From assembly GCA_934670115.1 (NCBI GenBank), contig CAKUOV010000025.1, forward strand, positions 1 to 34,932: a stretch of 34,932 bases of DNA, in the 5' to 3' direction. How positions within the stretch are numbered: position 1 is the stretch's first letter; each line of letters opens with the position of its first letter. Below the pieces are notes generated by a model. The model saw only the letters and a list, made by a program, of their open reading frames with translations. It did not search any database and was not told where the DNA came from. Position numbers and translations under genes: made by a program. Below are positions 7,964-15,093 of this stretch, piece after piece. Source of the DNA: an uncultured Eggerthellaceae bacterium. Lineage in GTDB: Bacteria; Actinomycetota; Coriobacteriia; Coriobacteriales; Eggerthellaceae.

Positions 7964-9292
7964 TTACGCCTGCAGCTTGCCAAACGTGATAACGCCGGCA
8001 ACATGGTCTTCGCCGTAGACTTCCTTGATGTGGTCGATAACTTCCTGGCGACGTTCATCTTCGAAGTCAACGTCGATATCGGGCATTTCCACACGTTCCG
8101 GGGAAAGAAAGCGCTCGAACATCAGGCCGTTGGGAATGGGGTCAAGGTCGGTAATGCCCATGGCGTACGCAACAACGGCACCTGCTGCAGAGCCACGACC
8201 AGGGCCAACACCGATGCCCTGGCTACGCGCCCACGAGATGTACTCCTGAACAATCAGGAAGTACGCCGGGAATCCCTGCTGGATAATAATGCCCGCTTCG
8301 TATTCGTACTGCTTCCACACGTTTTCTGGCACCGGGTCGCCGTAACGCTCCTTCAGGCCCTTCTCGATTTGCTTGCGGAAGTAGCTGACCTCCGTTTCGC
8401 CTTCGGGCAAGGGAAACCGAGGAAGAATCTGCGTGCGGTCAAGGACAACGTCGATTTTTTCCGCGAGCTCAACGGTGTTATCGCAAGCCTCGGGGAAGTC
8501 CTTCAGCGCCTCGCGCATTTCCTCTTCGGTTTTCATGTAGAACTGGTCGTTCGAGAACTTCATGCGCTTGGGGTCATCGAACGTGGAGCCCGTGCCAATG
8601 CACAGCATGACGTCTTGGGAACGAGCGTCTTCCTTCAGAAGGTAATGGAAGTCGTTTGTTGCGATGGTTTTCAGGCCGCACAGCTTCGCAATTTCCGTAA
8701 GCTGCACGTTCAGGTCGTGCTGCGTGATGCCGCCGTCGGTGGTGAGGCCCTGATCCTGAAGCTCAATGTAGAAATCGCCCGGCTCGAAGGCGGATGCGAA
8801 TTTCTTGGCCCACTCTACCGCTTCGTCGAAACGACGGTCATCCAAAAGCTTGGGGACAAGACCTGCGATACAAGCGCTCGAACCGATGATGCCCTTGCCG
8901 TATTTCTGCAGCATGGCAAACGTCGTGCGCGGCTTGTAATAGAAGTTGTCAACATGGGATTCGGAAACCAGCTTCATCAGGTTCACGTACCCCTCGTTAT
9001 TTTTGGCGAGCAGCAGCAAGTGGTACAGCGCGGGCTTGCCATCGCGGCGAAGCTCATCGTCGGTGGTGAAGTACACTTCGCAACCGTAGATTGGTTTGAC
9101 TTTTTTCCCCGTCTCTTTTTCAACAGCCGCGCAAGCGTCGCAAAGCTCGGGCACGCCCGACATTACGCCGTGATCGGATATTGCCACAGCGGGCATTCCC
9201 AGGTCAGCAGCGCGTCGAACCATGTCTTTGATATGCGTTGCACCGTCGAGCAGCGAATATTCAGTGTGATTGTGCAGGTGAACAAATGCCAT
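7964..9292 (-). CDS. dnaE: DnaE amino-terminal open frame: PHP domain and first part of palm
   Basis: This is the part of dnaE read before the internal TAA, 442 residues. It holds the whole PHP domain, beginning with HLHNHTEYSLLDG and including AISDHGVMSG and the later IGSSACIAG and ATNDFHYL motifs. It then continues into the polymerase palm with GVGPGRGSAAGAVVAYAMGITDLDP and PDIDVDFEDERR, which carries two of the three catalytic aspartates. It ends at GVITFGKLQA. Taken alone it lacks the third aspartate, the fingers and the beta-clamp-binding region, so it cannot be a working polymerase. A candidate extended -10 promoter lies about 80 bases upstream. Confidence 0.8.
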   Translation of the reverse strand: MAFVHLHNHTEYSLLDGATHIKDMVRRAADLGMPAVAISDHGVMSGVPELCDACAAVEKETGKKVKPIYGCEVYFTTDDELRRDGKPALYHLLLLAKNNEGYVNLMKLVSESHVDNFYYKPRTTFAMLQKYGKGIIGSSACIAGLVPKLLDDRRFDEAVEWAKKFASAFEPGDFYIELQDQGLTTDGGITQHDLNVQLTEIAKLCGLKTIATNDFHYLLKEDARSQDVMLCIGTGSTFDDPKRMKFSNDQFYMKTEEEMREALKDFPEACDNTVELAEKIDVVLDRTQILPRFPLPEGETEVSYFRKQIEKGLKERYGDPVPENVWKQYEYEAGIIIQQGFPAYFLIVQEYISWARSQGIGVGPGRGSAAGAVVAYAMGITDLDPIPNGLMFERFLSPERVEMPDIDVDFEDERRQEVIDHIKEVYGEDHVAGVITFGKLQA

Positions 9293-9373
9293 GAAACCGT
9301 CCTTGAAATGAAAAAATCCGAAGCGTCCCATCGCTGTTTTCGCACGGCAACGGGCCTAGTTTGCAGACTTCTA

Positions 9374-9382
9374 ATCATACCA
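9374..9382 (-). promoter_or_regulatory. Candidate extended -10 promoter of dnaE
   Basis: On the minus strand the sequence TGGTATGAT gives a TGn extended -10 followed by TATGAT (five of six to consensus), about 80 bases before the dnaE start. No good -35 box is present, which extended -10 promoters can tolerate. Confidence 0.4.
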
Positions 9383-9477
9383 GCATTGCCGCGCAAGCCC
9401 TATCGAACAAACGATGGATTTTAAGAAAAAAGGAGAAGGTTCATTTTCTTAGCTTATATTATTATGTTCATACAAGC

Positions 9478-9511
9478 GTCAAATATATAGTAAATATGCT
9501 ATAATTTTGAC
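9478..9511 (+). promoter_or_regulatory. Leaderless abiE promoter inside an inverted-repeat operator
   Basis: A TATAAT box (9500-9505) ends six bases before the abiEi ATG, so transcription would start at or beside the start codon and the mRNA would be leaderless; no Shine-Dalgarno is present. The box lies inside an inverted repeat of 13-base arms with two mismatches (GTCAAATATATAG at 9478-9490; CTATAATTTTGAC at 9499-9511). AbiEi antitoxins are known to repress their own operon by binding inverted repeats in the promoter, so this is the likely operator. Confidence 0.6.
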
Positions 9512-10039
9512 ATGGCAAAAATTGACGAAATATACGCCGCCGTTGATGACTTCGGACTAATCACCTCCGCCGAGGCGGCTGAACTCGGCATGTCCAATGC
9601 CGAAATGGTGCAACAGGCTGCAATGGGAAAGCTCGTACGCGTAGGTCGCGGCGTCTACCGAATGCCCATATGGCCCCACCAGAAAGCTGCCCCCTACGCG
9701 ATTGCCGTCAAAACTGTCGGTGAGGGAGCATCCTTGTACGGAGAGTCCGTCGTAGCCCTTCTTGAACTGGCACCCATCGATCCAACAAAAATGTGGATTG
9801 CCGTGCCGAAAAGAACCCGTAAAAACCTGGGAGAAGGCACGAAGCTCGTCAAGGCGGGCAACATCGTATCTACCTGGATTGAGGGAATTCCCTGCCAGCC
9901 GGTCGCAGAAGCAATAGCGAGCGCCGCTGCAACAATTGGGCCGAAGCGAGCTAGGCAAGCCGCTGAAGAGGCTCTTCGCCAAGGTTATATCACCGAATCA
10001 GACTTACCAGAAATAGAAGAGAGGTGCAAAAACCTATGA
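9512..10039 (+). CDS. abiEi: AbiEi-family antitoxin, type IV toxin-antitoxin system
   Basis: A 175-residue antitoxin and autorepressor of an AbiE abortive-infection module. Residues 1-55 are a winged-helix DNA-binding domain (FGLITSAEAAELGMSNAEMVQQAAMGKLVRVGRGVYRMP). The remaining 120 residues are the antitoxin domain, with YAIAVKTVGEGASLYGESVVALLEL and a helical C-terminus. Type IV antitoxins counteract the toxin without binding it directly. The start follows a TATAAT box by six bases, implying a leaderless transcript. The stop overlaps the toxin start as ATGA (10036-10039), the usual coupling in this operon type. The gene is complete, whereas its toxin partner is interrupted. The location beside divergent dnaE suggests acquisition next to a core operon. 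Confidence 0.85.
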   Translation: MAKIDEIYAAVDDFGLITSAEAAELGMSNAEMVQQAAMGKLVRVGRGVYRMPIWPHQKAAPYAIAVKTVGEGASLYGESVVALLELAPIDPTKMWIAVPKRTRKNLGEGTKLVKAGNIVSTWIEGIPCQPVAEAIASAAATIGPKRARQAAEEALRQGYITESDLPEIEERCKNL

Positions 10040-10860
10040 AGAAACCAAACAGCATGCGACATCTTGACGACGCGATAAGAAGAATGAGTGGCAACACTCC
10101 AGAAAGCCATATCCGCACACGCACGATAATGGCCAACGCCATTGTGGCTCGCATGCTCCCTGATGGCGTTATCAAAGGCGGCAGCGCCCTAAAAATGCGC
10201 TTCGGCAACGAAAAGAGCAGGTTCACTACCGACCTAGACATAGCAACGGCAATCGACCCATAACTCTATGCCAACAAGCTTGGCCAAGCCCTCAAAGCTG
10301 GATGGGAAGGCTTCAGCGGAAGAGTCGTTCCGCGAGATCCCGCGTCCCCAGAAGGGGTTCCCGCGGAATACGTCATGAAACCCTACGACATCAAACTCGA
10401 CTATCTTGGCAAACCATGGTGCACCGTACCGCTAGAAGTAGGCCACAACGAAATTGGCGACGCCGACAGCGCCGACTGGTCCGATCTCTCAGATGCTGCA
10501 ATCTTGTTCGAAAAATTAGGCTTCCCCCTCCCCGGCAAGGCGCCTCTGATGCCTATAGAACACCAAATCGCACAGAAGCTTCATGCCGTCACAATCATTG
10601 GAGACAGAGCGCGCGATCTTGTTGACCTACAGCTTATCACGCAGAACTGCGAGATCGATTTCGCAAAGACCAAAACGACATGCGTGCGGTTGTTTTCATA
10701 CAGAAAAGCCCAGACATGGCCGCCTATCGTTACAGAACAACACGGCTGGGCCGACCTCTATATGGAGCAATCCTCCGGGTTGCCAGTCCTGCAAGATCTG
10801 GATGAGGCAATCGCGTGGGCAAATGACTTTATCGCACAAATTGATCAGGCGGAACAATAG
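10036..10860 (+). pseudogene. abiEii: AbiEii-family nucleotidyltransferase toxin, broken by in-frame TAA
   Basis: The reading frame from ATG 10036 is open except for TAA at 10261-10263, and the downstream part continues in the same frame to 10860. The bridged product of 273 residues is normal for AbiEii, a toxin of the DNA polymerase beta-like nucleotidyltransferase fold. The active-site region KGGSALKMRFGNEKSRFTTDLDIATA (GS, then DxD) is intact and lies just before the stop. After it come VPAEYVMKPYDIKLDYLGKPWCTVPLEVGHNEIGDAD and PIEHQIAQKLHAV, both typical of the family. The expressed product would be a 75-residue stub, so the toxin should be inactive unless the stop is suppressed or a sequencing error. 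Confidence 0.85.
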
Positions 10861-11256
10861 GGCCGATAGCATCCTCTGCAAGCTCGTAAGTTTCCAACAC
10901 TTTGGTGATGGAACGATAGCTTATAAAGGTCGAAGGTATGCCCCCGTGACAATTTCGTGCCCGTTGGAGCTGGGCATATTCCGCGTAAAGACGTGTGCGA
11001 CCCAATGCTCCAATTGTCTAGTTTAACGGAAGTGTATTAAGATTCGCTTCCGTTAACGTATATGAATCGGAAGTGAATTCGCAAGAGAGCCCCGGATTCG
11101 GATTTGCATGCGCGCAAACGACGAGATCCTGCCGACTGATGCGCGTTTTTCGCGATGCGTAATGCTGCCTGCCAAATCACACGGCAACAATGGGCACACT
11201 GGATGTTGCAGCGCTTCCCGCGCTCATATTTTTCTCATTGCCCCAATTCCCTCTTT
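10861..11256. other. Intergenic stretch with one hairpin, no gene recognised
   Basis: No convincing gene lies here. The one clear structure is an inverted repeat of 10-bp arms, TTAACGGAAG (11023-11032) and CTTCCGTTAA (11047-11056). A further half-site-like CGGAAGTG follows within 25 bases. It sits between the end of abiE and the convergent MerR gene, so it could be a terminator-like hairpin or a regulator dyad. The rest looks like spacer DNA. Confidence 0.5.
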
Positions 11257-12141
11257 TTAGATAAACTCAGAGGGCTTATCCTTGTCCCGTTCCATGGGCT
11301 CGCAGTATTCGATTTCTCCCTCGCAGGGCGTCCATGCCTGATAGATACTCACGTATTCCCCGTTCGGCTGCTTGCTCATGTGAACCATGCGAGCAAAAGG
11401 AAAACTCGTTGCGGTAAGGCCATGTCTTTTCATGAAATCAAAGGAGGGCTGGAACATGTCGATGCAAAGCTCTTTGTCCGAGCCCGAGAGGAAAAAAGTG
11501 TTCAGGCAGCGCTGTGAAGGGATGATTTCTACATCTTTGGTCTCGTTACCGCTTTCCTGAAGAATTTTTTCAAGCGAGCCTGCCTCTATGTTGCGGATAT
11601 CGATGACCAGCCCGTATCTCAGGTTGCTTTTCCCCGGCTCCGCCAAGTCGAAAACGCCGCCCGATGCCGCATAGGGAACGCGATCGATCCAAGAGCGGTA
11701 GAGGTCGACTTTCTCGTCGAGGATCTCATAGCTTCTCTGCGTGTCTATGAACGCCATGGTGGGCGAATAGGCTAAACGGAATTTATTCACGTTCGTCGAG
11801 CAGTCTTGCAGCATGTGCTTGTCGCTTCTGAGCTGTTCCAAAATGTGATTCTGGTGGCGGATCGATTCCTCAAGCTCGACTTCTTTTTCCGATAGGCTTT
11901 TGACGACTTCGTTCATGTCTGGCTCTTGGAGGGCCTTGGTCGTATCGAGCAGGGAATAGCCGTATTTTCGGAACATTCTCGTCCGAATGAGGACGTGCAA
12001 GCCCCATGCGGTATATGCGCGGTACCCAGAACAGTTGTCCTTTTGCGGGGTGATGATTCCTTCGCGCTCGTAGTAACGGATTGCCTCAGACGATATTCCC
12101 ATCAGGCTTGAAATCTTGCCAATACGGTAGTGCTTTCTCAT
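11257..12141 (-). CDS. MerR-family transcriptional regulator of the cai/fix-like cluster
   Basis: A 294-residue DNA-binding regulator. Residues 1-75 are the MerR winged-helix domain (YRIGKISSLMGISSEAIRYYEREGIITPQK, then GYRAY and FRKYGYSLLD). Residues 85-115 form the dimerising coiled coil. A roughly 170-residue C-terminal domain without metal-binding cysteine pairs probably senses an organic ligand, as in BmrR-type proteins with a GyrI-like fold; the fold is not certain. AAGGGGAAG precedes the ATG. It is the last gene of the minus-strand run from the CaiA-like gene, 66 bases after the hydrolase. Three promoters in the cluster carry a 19-base spacer with a dyad, exactly what a MerR activator uses, so this protein is the obvious candidate regulator. 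Confidence 0.88.
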   Translation of the reverse strand: MRKHYRIGKISSLMGISSEAIRYYEREGIITPQKDNCSGYRAYTAWGLHVLIRTRMFRKYGYSLLDTTKALQEPDMNEVVKSLSEKEVELEESIRHQNHILEQLRSDKHMLQDCSTNVNKFRLAYSPTMAFIDTQRSYEILDEKVDLYRSWIDRVPYAASGGVFDLAEPGKSNLRYGLVIDIRNIEAGSLEKILQESGNETKDVEIIPSQRCLNTFFLSGSDKELCIDMFQPSFDFMKRHGLTATSFPFARMVHMSKQPNGEYVSIYQAWTPCEGEIEYCEPMERDKDKPSEFI

Positions 12142-12207
12142 GCTTCCCCTTCCCTTAAGCGCCCCCCAACGCTTTTTTTTCAGCGAAAAACTGCTATTTG
12201 CAAAATG

Positions 12208-13311
12208 CTACTGCTTGATTTTGAACCTAATCGACTCCCCTTCAATTTCGTGATCGACAAGGCCTCTTGACTCGAGGTCCGATAAATGGGATAGCGTCTC
12301 CCCCAAGGAAAAGTACTTCTGCTTGAGGGGCCAATCGTCCCAGTTCGGAATCGGGCTGCGCCACGTTACCGCTTTCGCGATGGTTACCAATTCTACTGGA
12401 TTATCGCTCAATGCGTGAAGTATCTCGCTGCTCCTTTGTCGATGATGCTCGATTAGCTCGGCTGCGCGCTTCGGCACGTCCTCGATGAATTGCCGGTGGC
12501 CCGTCAACGCGATTGCGCAGTCCTTTTCGGCGAGGGCGCGCGTGGAGCCGATGTAGTCGGCAAGAACCGTCTCTCCCAAAGAAAACGAGACGATGACAGG
12601 CGTTATGCGCGCGAGCAGCTGGTCGCCGCAGATCAGCAGCTTATCGCTGGGGTCGTAGAGACACCGATGGCTCGGAGAGTGGCCCGTTGTGCCGATAACC
12701 TGAAATCTTCTTTTCCCTCGGACAAGGCAATCGCCATCGCGTAGGAGCTGAGGCGCTATGTCGGTATGGGGGATGGCGACCTCCCCCATGGAGCTGTAAT
12801 CGATCGCGTGGTTGAGGATTTGCCGCCGTTCCTGCTCTGAGACGGGCGGAAAGATGCAGCCTTTCGGCAGGAGTTCGTATCCCCCACGCAGCCAAGCGAG
12901 GAACCCGCGATTGTGCACGTGGTATTCCTCGTGCACGTCGTAGAAGCTCCTAAAGCCTGCGTAAAAGGTGGTTTTCGGCCTTGCCACCCGGTTTATCATG
13001 CCGCAATGATCGGGGTGTCCGTGGGTAAAGAGCACGTCGACATCCTCCCAGGAGATATCGAGCGAATGCAGGCCACGCGTGAGCGCCTCATAGCATTCAG
13101 GCAGGTCGAACCCCAAATCGACGACGAGAGGGCGCTCTCCTTCGGCTATCACGTATGAGTTCAGCGTACGTAACGGATTGTCGGGAAGCGGAACGCAGAT
13201 CCGGTATATGTCGCTCGCGACCTGCTCGGGAACACCGATTTGCGGCGTGGCCGCCTTTCCGTCGCCTGCTGCGCTCGCGCTCGAAGCGCTCGATTGCCCT
13301 GGACCTTGCAT
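12208..13311 (-). CDS. Metallo-beta-lactamase-fold hydrolase with C-terminal winged helix
   Basis: A 367-residue hydrolase of the MBL superfamily. The start at 13311 is set by a perfect AAGGAGGT six bases upstream. The metal site THGHPDHCG gives H97, H99, D101 and H102; later ligands are the His in IGTTGHSPSH, the Asp in LLICGDQLL and the His in ALTGHRQF. The last 50 residues (SLGETLSHLSDLESRGLVDHEI) look like a winged helix, as in LACTB2-like and related thioester or ester hydrolases. It is 114 bases downstream of fixB, with a hairpin between, and upstream of merR. In this setting it may hydrolyse a CoA thioester or an ester form of the substrate. That is inference; the superfamily alone does not fix the substrate. 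Confidence 0.85.
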   Translation of the reverse strand: MQGPGQSSASSASAAGDGKAATPQIGVPEQVASDIYRICVPLPDNPLRTLNSYVIAEGERPLVVDLGFDLPECYEALTRGLHSLDISWEDVDVLFTHGHPDHCGMINRVARPKTTFYAGFRSFYDVHEEYHVHNRGFLAWLRGGYELLPKGCIFPPVSEQERRQILNHAIDYSSMGEVAIPHTDIAPQLLRDGDCLVRGKRRFQVIGTTGHSPSHRCLYDPSDKLLICGDQLLARITPVIVSFSLGETVLADYIGSTRALAEKDCAIALTGHRQFIEDVPKRAAELIEHHRQRSSEILHALSDNPVELVTIAKAVTWRSPIPNWDDWPLKQKYFSLGETLSHLSDLESRGLVDHEIEGESIRFKIKQ

Positions 13312-13343
13312 GCGATACCTCCTTTTCTCTTGCCTCCAAACGG

Positions 13344-13375
13344 GGAAAGGCGCCCGCTTTTGCGGGCACCTTTCC
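13344..13375 (-). terminator. Hairpin between fixB and the hydrolase gene
   Basis: A 14-bp stem with one mismatch (13344-13357 and 13362-13375) closes a TTTT loop. It is downstream of fixB and lacks a long U-tract, so it is more likely a partial terminator or RNA-stabilising hairpin that lowers expression of the hydrolase and regulator genes. Confidence 0.6.
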
Positions 13376-13425
13376 TGGAGATTCAAGCCTTGCGCTTGAC
13401 GAGAAGCTTGATTCCGGATTAAAGG

Positions 13426-14313
13426 TTACAGCTTGGCGATGATATCGGGCAAAACCGCCTTAAGATCGCCGATCAGACCGTAGTCGGCTTGGTCGAAGAT
13501 AGGGGCATTCGAATCTTTGTTGATTGCGATAACCGTCTTTGCCGTATTGACGCCCACCATGTGCTGCATTTGACCCGACACGCCGATGCCGACGTACACT
13601 TCGGGCGAGAGCATGAGCCCGGAAACTCCGATATAAGTTTCGCGCGGCATCCAGTTGACGGCTTCCGTCAGTGGACGGGTGCATCCAACTTCGCCCTTTA
13701 TCTTCGCCGCGAGATCGCGCGCCAAGTGCAGATCCTCTTCGGCTGTGAATCCGCGGCCTGCAGCGACGATGTTCTTTGCTGCGGTCAGGTCGACGCCTGC
13801 CGGAGGCAGCGCCTCACGACTGCGTAATTCAACGGTATCATCGGTGACATAGGCGATCTCTTCTATCGCCTCGGTGCCCGTGGCGATTGCATCCGCGAAT
13901 GCGGAGGGCGAAACGGTGAATATCGACACGGAGCCGGCGGTTTTCGCCTTGCGATTCGCGATGCCTCCGAAAAACAGGCTGGTAGCGACGCCCCCTTCGA
14001 TCTTTTCCGCATCGGTGATGACCGAGACCCCTTGTTTGGCGGCGACTTTTCCGGCGATAACCTTCATGCGCCGCGTGGGCTCCACCAATATGGTTTCAGG
14101 CGCCTTTTCTGCAACCAGGTCGCACACCGTGGCTGCCGCAGATTCGACGAGCGCATCGGCTGGAACCGCTATGGAGTAAACGATGTCCGCGATGCCGGTG
14201 ATCTTGGTTGCCTCGCTCAAGGAGACAAGCGCCACCTCGCTGCCCAGGCCGCGAGCCCCGGCGCACAGGCCGCGAGCGCCTTTTTCGGTCTCCGCGATAA
14301 CAAAAATACTCAT
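13426..14313 (-). CDS. fixB: FixB, electron transfer flavoprotein alpha-type subunit
   Basis: Partner of FixA in the FixABCX electron-transfer complex. The protein is 295 residues from ATG 14313, chosen for AGGAGG upstream. The N-terminal domain has VEPTRRMKVIAGKVAAKQGVSV. The C-terminal FAD-binding domain is well conserved: VAAGRGF, GCTRPLTEAVNWMP, YIGVSGLMLSPEVYVGIGVSG, QMQHMVGVNTAKTVIAINKD and APIFDQADYGLIGDL. The match to enterobacterial FixB, as I remember that protein, is clear along its whole length, including the CTRPLTE and SGLML segments, so FixB fits better than housekeeping EtfA. It follows fixA by ten bases. The FixABCX set can split NADH electrons between ferredoxin and a quinone or an acyl-CoA dehydrogenase. 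Confidence 0.93.
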   Translation of the reverse strand: MSIFVIAETEKGARGLCAGARGLGSEVALVSLSEATKITGIADIVYSIAVPADALVESAAATVCDLVAEKAPETILVEPTRRMKVIAGKVAAKQGVSVITDAEKIEGGVATSLFFGGIANRKAKTAGSVSIFTVSPSAFADAIATGTEAIEEIAYVTDDTVELRSREALPPAGVDLTAAKNIVAAGRGFTAEEDLHLARDLAAKIKGEVGCTRPLTEAVNWMPRETYIGVSGLMLSPEVYVGIGVSGQMQHMVGVNTAKTVIAINKDSNAPIFDQADYGLIGDLKAVLPDIIAKL

Positions 14314-14323
14314 TCTGCGCCTC

Positions 14324-15076
14324 CTATCGGACAGCCTCGGCGATAGCCGCGACGAACTTATCCAGATCGCCATCGGTGCTGGCGTCGAATACAATCTTCT
14401 TGCGCGGCGCGGGCTCGGGTGCAAGCGTCTCGACGATCTCGACGCCGCGAGAGACGTCTGCCCCCTCCACCTTGTTCACAGGCTTTTTACCCGCCTGCAT
14501 GATGTCTCGCATGCCGCAGATGCGCGGAAGCGCGATGTCGGGAACAACGGAGACGACGGCAGGCAGCGCAACCTCTACCACTTCTTTTTCCGTTTCGAGC
14601 ATGCGTTCGGCAACAAGGGTGCCTCCTTCGAAGGAAAACTTGCTTACCGCCGTCACGACGGGCAGGCCCAAGGCCTGCGCAAGCTGGATATCGACCTGCT
14701 GCGCGTAGATGTCCGCGGAGCCGTCGCCGCAGACGATAAGGTCGGCGGGCGTGTCTTTGAGGGCGCCGGCCAGCGCTTCGGCCGTCGCTTTAGCATCGAG
14801 ATCGGCGTAGCCCTCATTCATGACAAGCGTTAGGGAATCAACGCCGCGCGCGAGTATGTTCTTGTTGTTCTTTGTCTCGTCGATATAGGGAGTGCCCACC
14901 GATACCACGATGTGCGTCGCGCCTTGCTCTTTGGCCGCAAGGGATGAGGCCTCGATGGCGTTCAGATCGTAGGTGCTCACCGTGGGGCGCGCCTTGGAGT
15001 GATCGAGCGTTCGATCGGCGGCGACCATGATATCCTGGTCGTCATGGACGATCTTCGCGACAGTAACTATGTTCAT
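14324..15076 (-). CDS. fixA: FixA, electron transfer flavoprotein beta-type subunit
   Basis: A 250-residue ETF-beta family protein that binds the second nucleotide of the FixAB heterodimer. ATG 15076 follows TAGGAG. Diagnostic segments are KIVHDDQDIMV, TVSTYDLNAIEAS, ILARGVDSLTLV and CGDGSADIYAQQV, followed by LPAVVSVVPDIALPRI and the GKKPV segment. The CGDGS-D-YAQQV block is typical of FixA from carnitine clusters. The gene starts 17 bases after the acyl-CoA dehydrogenase and ends ten bases before fixB, so all three are one transcription unit. Its electrons are predicted to come from NADH and go to FixC and FixX and to the neighbouring CaiA-like enzyme. Confidence 0.94.
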   Translation of the reverse strand: MNIVTVAKIVHDDQDIMVAADRTLDHSKARPTVSTYDLNAIEASSLAAKEQGATHIVVSVGTPYIDETKNNKNILARGVDSLTLVMNEGYADLDAKATAEALAGALKDTPADLIVCGDGSADIYAQQVDIQLAQALGLPVVTAVSKFSFEGGTLVAERMLETEKEVVEVALPAVVSVVPDIALPRICGMRDIMQAGKKPVNKVEGADVSRGVEIVETLAPEPAPRKKIVFDASTDGDLDKFVAAIAEAVR

Positions 15077-15093
15077 ATCCCGGCTCCTAAACG

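Larger units (their letters stand above)
5831..9292 (-). pseudogene. dnaE: DNA polymerase III alpha subunit, interrupted by one in-frame TAA
   Basis: Replicative polymerase gene. The true start is ATG 9292 (MAFVHLHNHTEYSLLDGATH, preceded by AAGGA), not the upstream in-frame codon at 9331. The reading frame runs intact to the stop at 5831 except for TAA at 7966-7964, inside GKLQA-stop-NAVRDAARV. The family normally has a lysine here, so a single A-to-T change of AAA would explain it. Bridged, the protein is 1,153 residues, the normal DnaE1 length. Domains in order are PHP, palm/fingers, helix-hairpin-helix, OB fold and tau-binding tail. The stop separates the catalytic Asp pair (DIDVDF) from the third Asp (KMDFLGL). 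Because dnaE is essential, either this is an assembly error or mutation, or another polymerase exists. Confidence 0.88.

Noticed and set aside
7940..7990. Split intein or programmed frameshift in dnaE
   Set aside because: The two halves are in the same frame with no extra sequence at the junction, no Cys/Ser splice residues with intein blocks, and no slippery site; it is a plain stop codon.
6719..9424. A 901-codon open frame on the plus strand opposite dnaE
   Set aside because: It is the antisense shadow of the high-GC dnaE gene: no ribosome binding site, no family resemblance, His/Arg/Val-biased composition.
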